Assembly (NCBI RefSeq): GCF_907164575.1
Contig: NZ_CAJQYY010000031.1
Span: 1 to 64,000, forward strand
Direction of reading: 5' to 3'
Origin: Paraburkholderia gardini
Lineage (GTDB): Bacteria; Pseudomonadota; Gammaproteobacteria; Burkholderiales; Burkholderiaceae
DNA: 64,000 bases
Below the pieces are notes generated by a model. The model ran no database searches, had not been told where the DNA came from, and was given only the letters and a program-made list of their open reading frames with translations. This document shows positions 62,862-64,000 of the stretch, piece by piece (within the stretch, counting starts at the first letter, position 1; each line of letters starts with the position of its first letter). The translations under genes were made by a program, and so were the position numbers.

Positions 62862-64000
62862 ATGATCCCGACCACGCAATCGCCTTCGACAGGCGCAGCA
62901 TCTTCGCAGGACGCCATGGGCGGAGCCGCATCGAAGGCATCGACAGTGCCGAATACCGACGGCATCTGGTTCGACTCCTGGCCATCCGGCGTGCCGCACG
63001 AAATCGACGTCAACCAGTACGCGTCGCTCGTGCAGTTTTTCGACGAATGCGTCGCGCAGTTCCGCGAGCGCGTGGCGTACGTGAGCGTCGGCGAAGAGAT
63101 GACGTATGGCGAACTCGCGCGCAAGGCCACCGCGTTCGCCGCCTACCTGCAGGGCATCGGCGTGAAACCCGGCGATCGCGTCGCGATCATGCTGCCGAAC
63201 ACCTTCCAGTATCCGGTGTCGCTCTTTGGCGTGCTGAAGGCCGGTGCGGTGGTCGTGAACGTGAATCCGCTCTACACCGTGCGCGAACTCGCCCATCAGC
63301 TCAAGGACAGCGGCGCGCAGACGATCATCGTGTTCGAGAACTTCGCGAAGGTGGTCGAAGAGGCGCTGCCCGGCACGAAGGTGCAAAACGTGATCGTGAC
63401 CGGGCTCGGCGATCTGCTCAAGGATGGCCTGAACATCAAGGGCCGTCTGATCAATTTCATGCTGCGCCACGTCAAGAAACTGGTGCCGGCCTGGCACATT
63501 CCGCAAGCCGTGAAACTACTCGACGCGCTGGCGACCGGCTACACGCGTCCGCTCACCCCCGTGCATCCGACGCATGACGACATCGCGTTCCTGCAATACA
63601 CCGGCGGCACCACGGGTGTTGCGAAAGGCGCGATGCTCACGCATCGCAACATCATCGCGAACCTGCTGCAGGCAAAGGCGTGGTCCGCCGGTCAACTGAC
63701 GGGCGATGCCGAGACCGTGCTCACGCCGTTGCCGCTTTATCACATCTTTTCGCTGACAGTGAACGCGCTGATTTTCATGGGACTCGGCGGGCGCAACATC
63801 CTGATCGCGAATCCGCGCGACGTGAAGCGCGTGATGATGATCATCCGTCACGAGAAATTCACCGGCATCACGGCGGTCAATACACTCTATAACGCGTTCC
63901 TCGAAAACGAAGAGTTCTGCAAGCGCGATTTCTCGAACCTGAAGCTCGCGATGGCAGGTGGCATGGCAACGCAGAAGGCCGTCGCGGATCGCTTCAAGGC
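62862..64000 (+). CDS. fadD: Long-chain fatty acid-CoA ligase, 5' part
   Basis: The first 379 codons of an AMP-forming acyl-CoA ligase; the gene continues past the window. The ATP loop YTGGTTGVAKGAMLTHRN and VAIMLPNTFQYPVSLFG are clear, followed by TPLPLYHIFSLTVN. It activates fatty acids for the beta-oxidation enzymes upstream. GGAGACAAGCG precedes the ATG. Confidence 0.92.
   Translation, partial: MIPTTQSPSTGAASSQDAMGGAASKASTVPNTDGIWFDSWPSGVPHEIDVNQYASLVQFFDECVAQFRERVAYVSVGEEMTYGELARKATAFAAYLQGIGVKPGDRVAIMLPNTFQYPVSLFGVLKAGAVVVNVNPLYTVRELAHQLKDSGAQTIIVFENFAKVVEEALPGTKVQNVIVTGLGDLLKDGLNIKGRLINFMLRHVKKLVPAWHIPQAVKLLDALATGYTRPLTPVHPTHDDIAFLQYTGGTTGVAKGAMLTHRNIIANLLQAKAWSAGQLTGDAETVLTPLPLYHIFSLTVNALIFMGLGGRNILIANPRDVKRVMMIIRHEKFTGITAVNTLYNAFLENEEFCKRDFSNLKLAMAGGMATQKAVADRFK

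Overview
The window reads as chromosome from a GC-rich beta-proteobacterium of the Burkholderiaceae, most like Paraburkholderia/Caballeronia. The evidence is the gene families: a Burkholderia-type OmpC-family porin, AAHS-type aromatic-acid transporters, a TetR-FadE-FabG-MaoC-thiolase-FadD beta-oxidation block, and HPII catalase beside a pyruvate-oxidase-type enzyme. Assignment is from motifs read by eye; no database search was run.

Region 1 (1-33 kb) mixes accessory metabolism with decay. It opens with tRNA-Leu(CAG). A minus-strand oxidase operon follows: coxB with a heme c domain, coxA, coxC, a small membrane protein and a triheme cytochrome c. Then come MgtC, a YdeP-like molybdopterin oxidoreductase and an HPII catalase. 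A plus-strand block holds a pyruvate-oxidase-type enzyme, an acid-sugar dehydratase-like protein, a duplicated-domain membrane protein, a gluconate-dehydrogenase gamma subunit and a GMC oxidoreductase, then an SDR, a GH15 glycosidase and cyclopropane fatty acid synthase. A cupin, an unrecognised 110-residue protein, an AI-2E-family transporter with a long C-terminal extension, a LysR regulator and a YeiH transporter complete it. Between these lie at least nine broken genes: CheR/histidine kinase, quinone oxidoreductase, CDF transporter, GH37 trehalase, DJ-1/PfpI, a Gly-rich tail, aconitase, a xanthine-dehydrogenase fragment and a LysR.

Region 2 (33-55 kb) starts with a chemotaxis receptor and is dominated by an apparent aromatic or heteroaromatic degradation island. 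On the minus strand are a LeuCD-type hydratase, an AAHS transporter and a porin. Reading the other way are UbiX, a flavin monooxygenase, a VOC protein, a fumarylacetoacetase-type hydrolase, an alpha/beta hydrolase, a three-subunit xanthine-dehydrogenase-type molybdenum hydroxylase with a CoxG-like protein, an enoyl-CoA hydratase-type protein, a UbiD decarboxylase and a LysR regulator. XdhC (molybdenum cofactor maturation) and a second MFS transporter flank it. UbiX would make prenylated FMN for UbiD and XdhC would serve the molybdenum enzyme, so the island supplies its own cofactor helpers. Its substrate cannot be named from sequence.

Region 3 (55-64 kb) is a TetR-controlled fatty-acid degradation block: FadE, a two-domain FabG, a MaoC hydratase, a thiolase and the start of FadD, which runs off the window. 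FabG plus MaoC in place of a FadB-type protein suggests beta-oxidation through (R)-3-hydroxyacyl-CoA. No CRISPR array, insertion sequence or prophage was seen.
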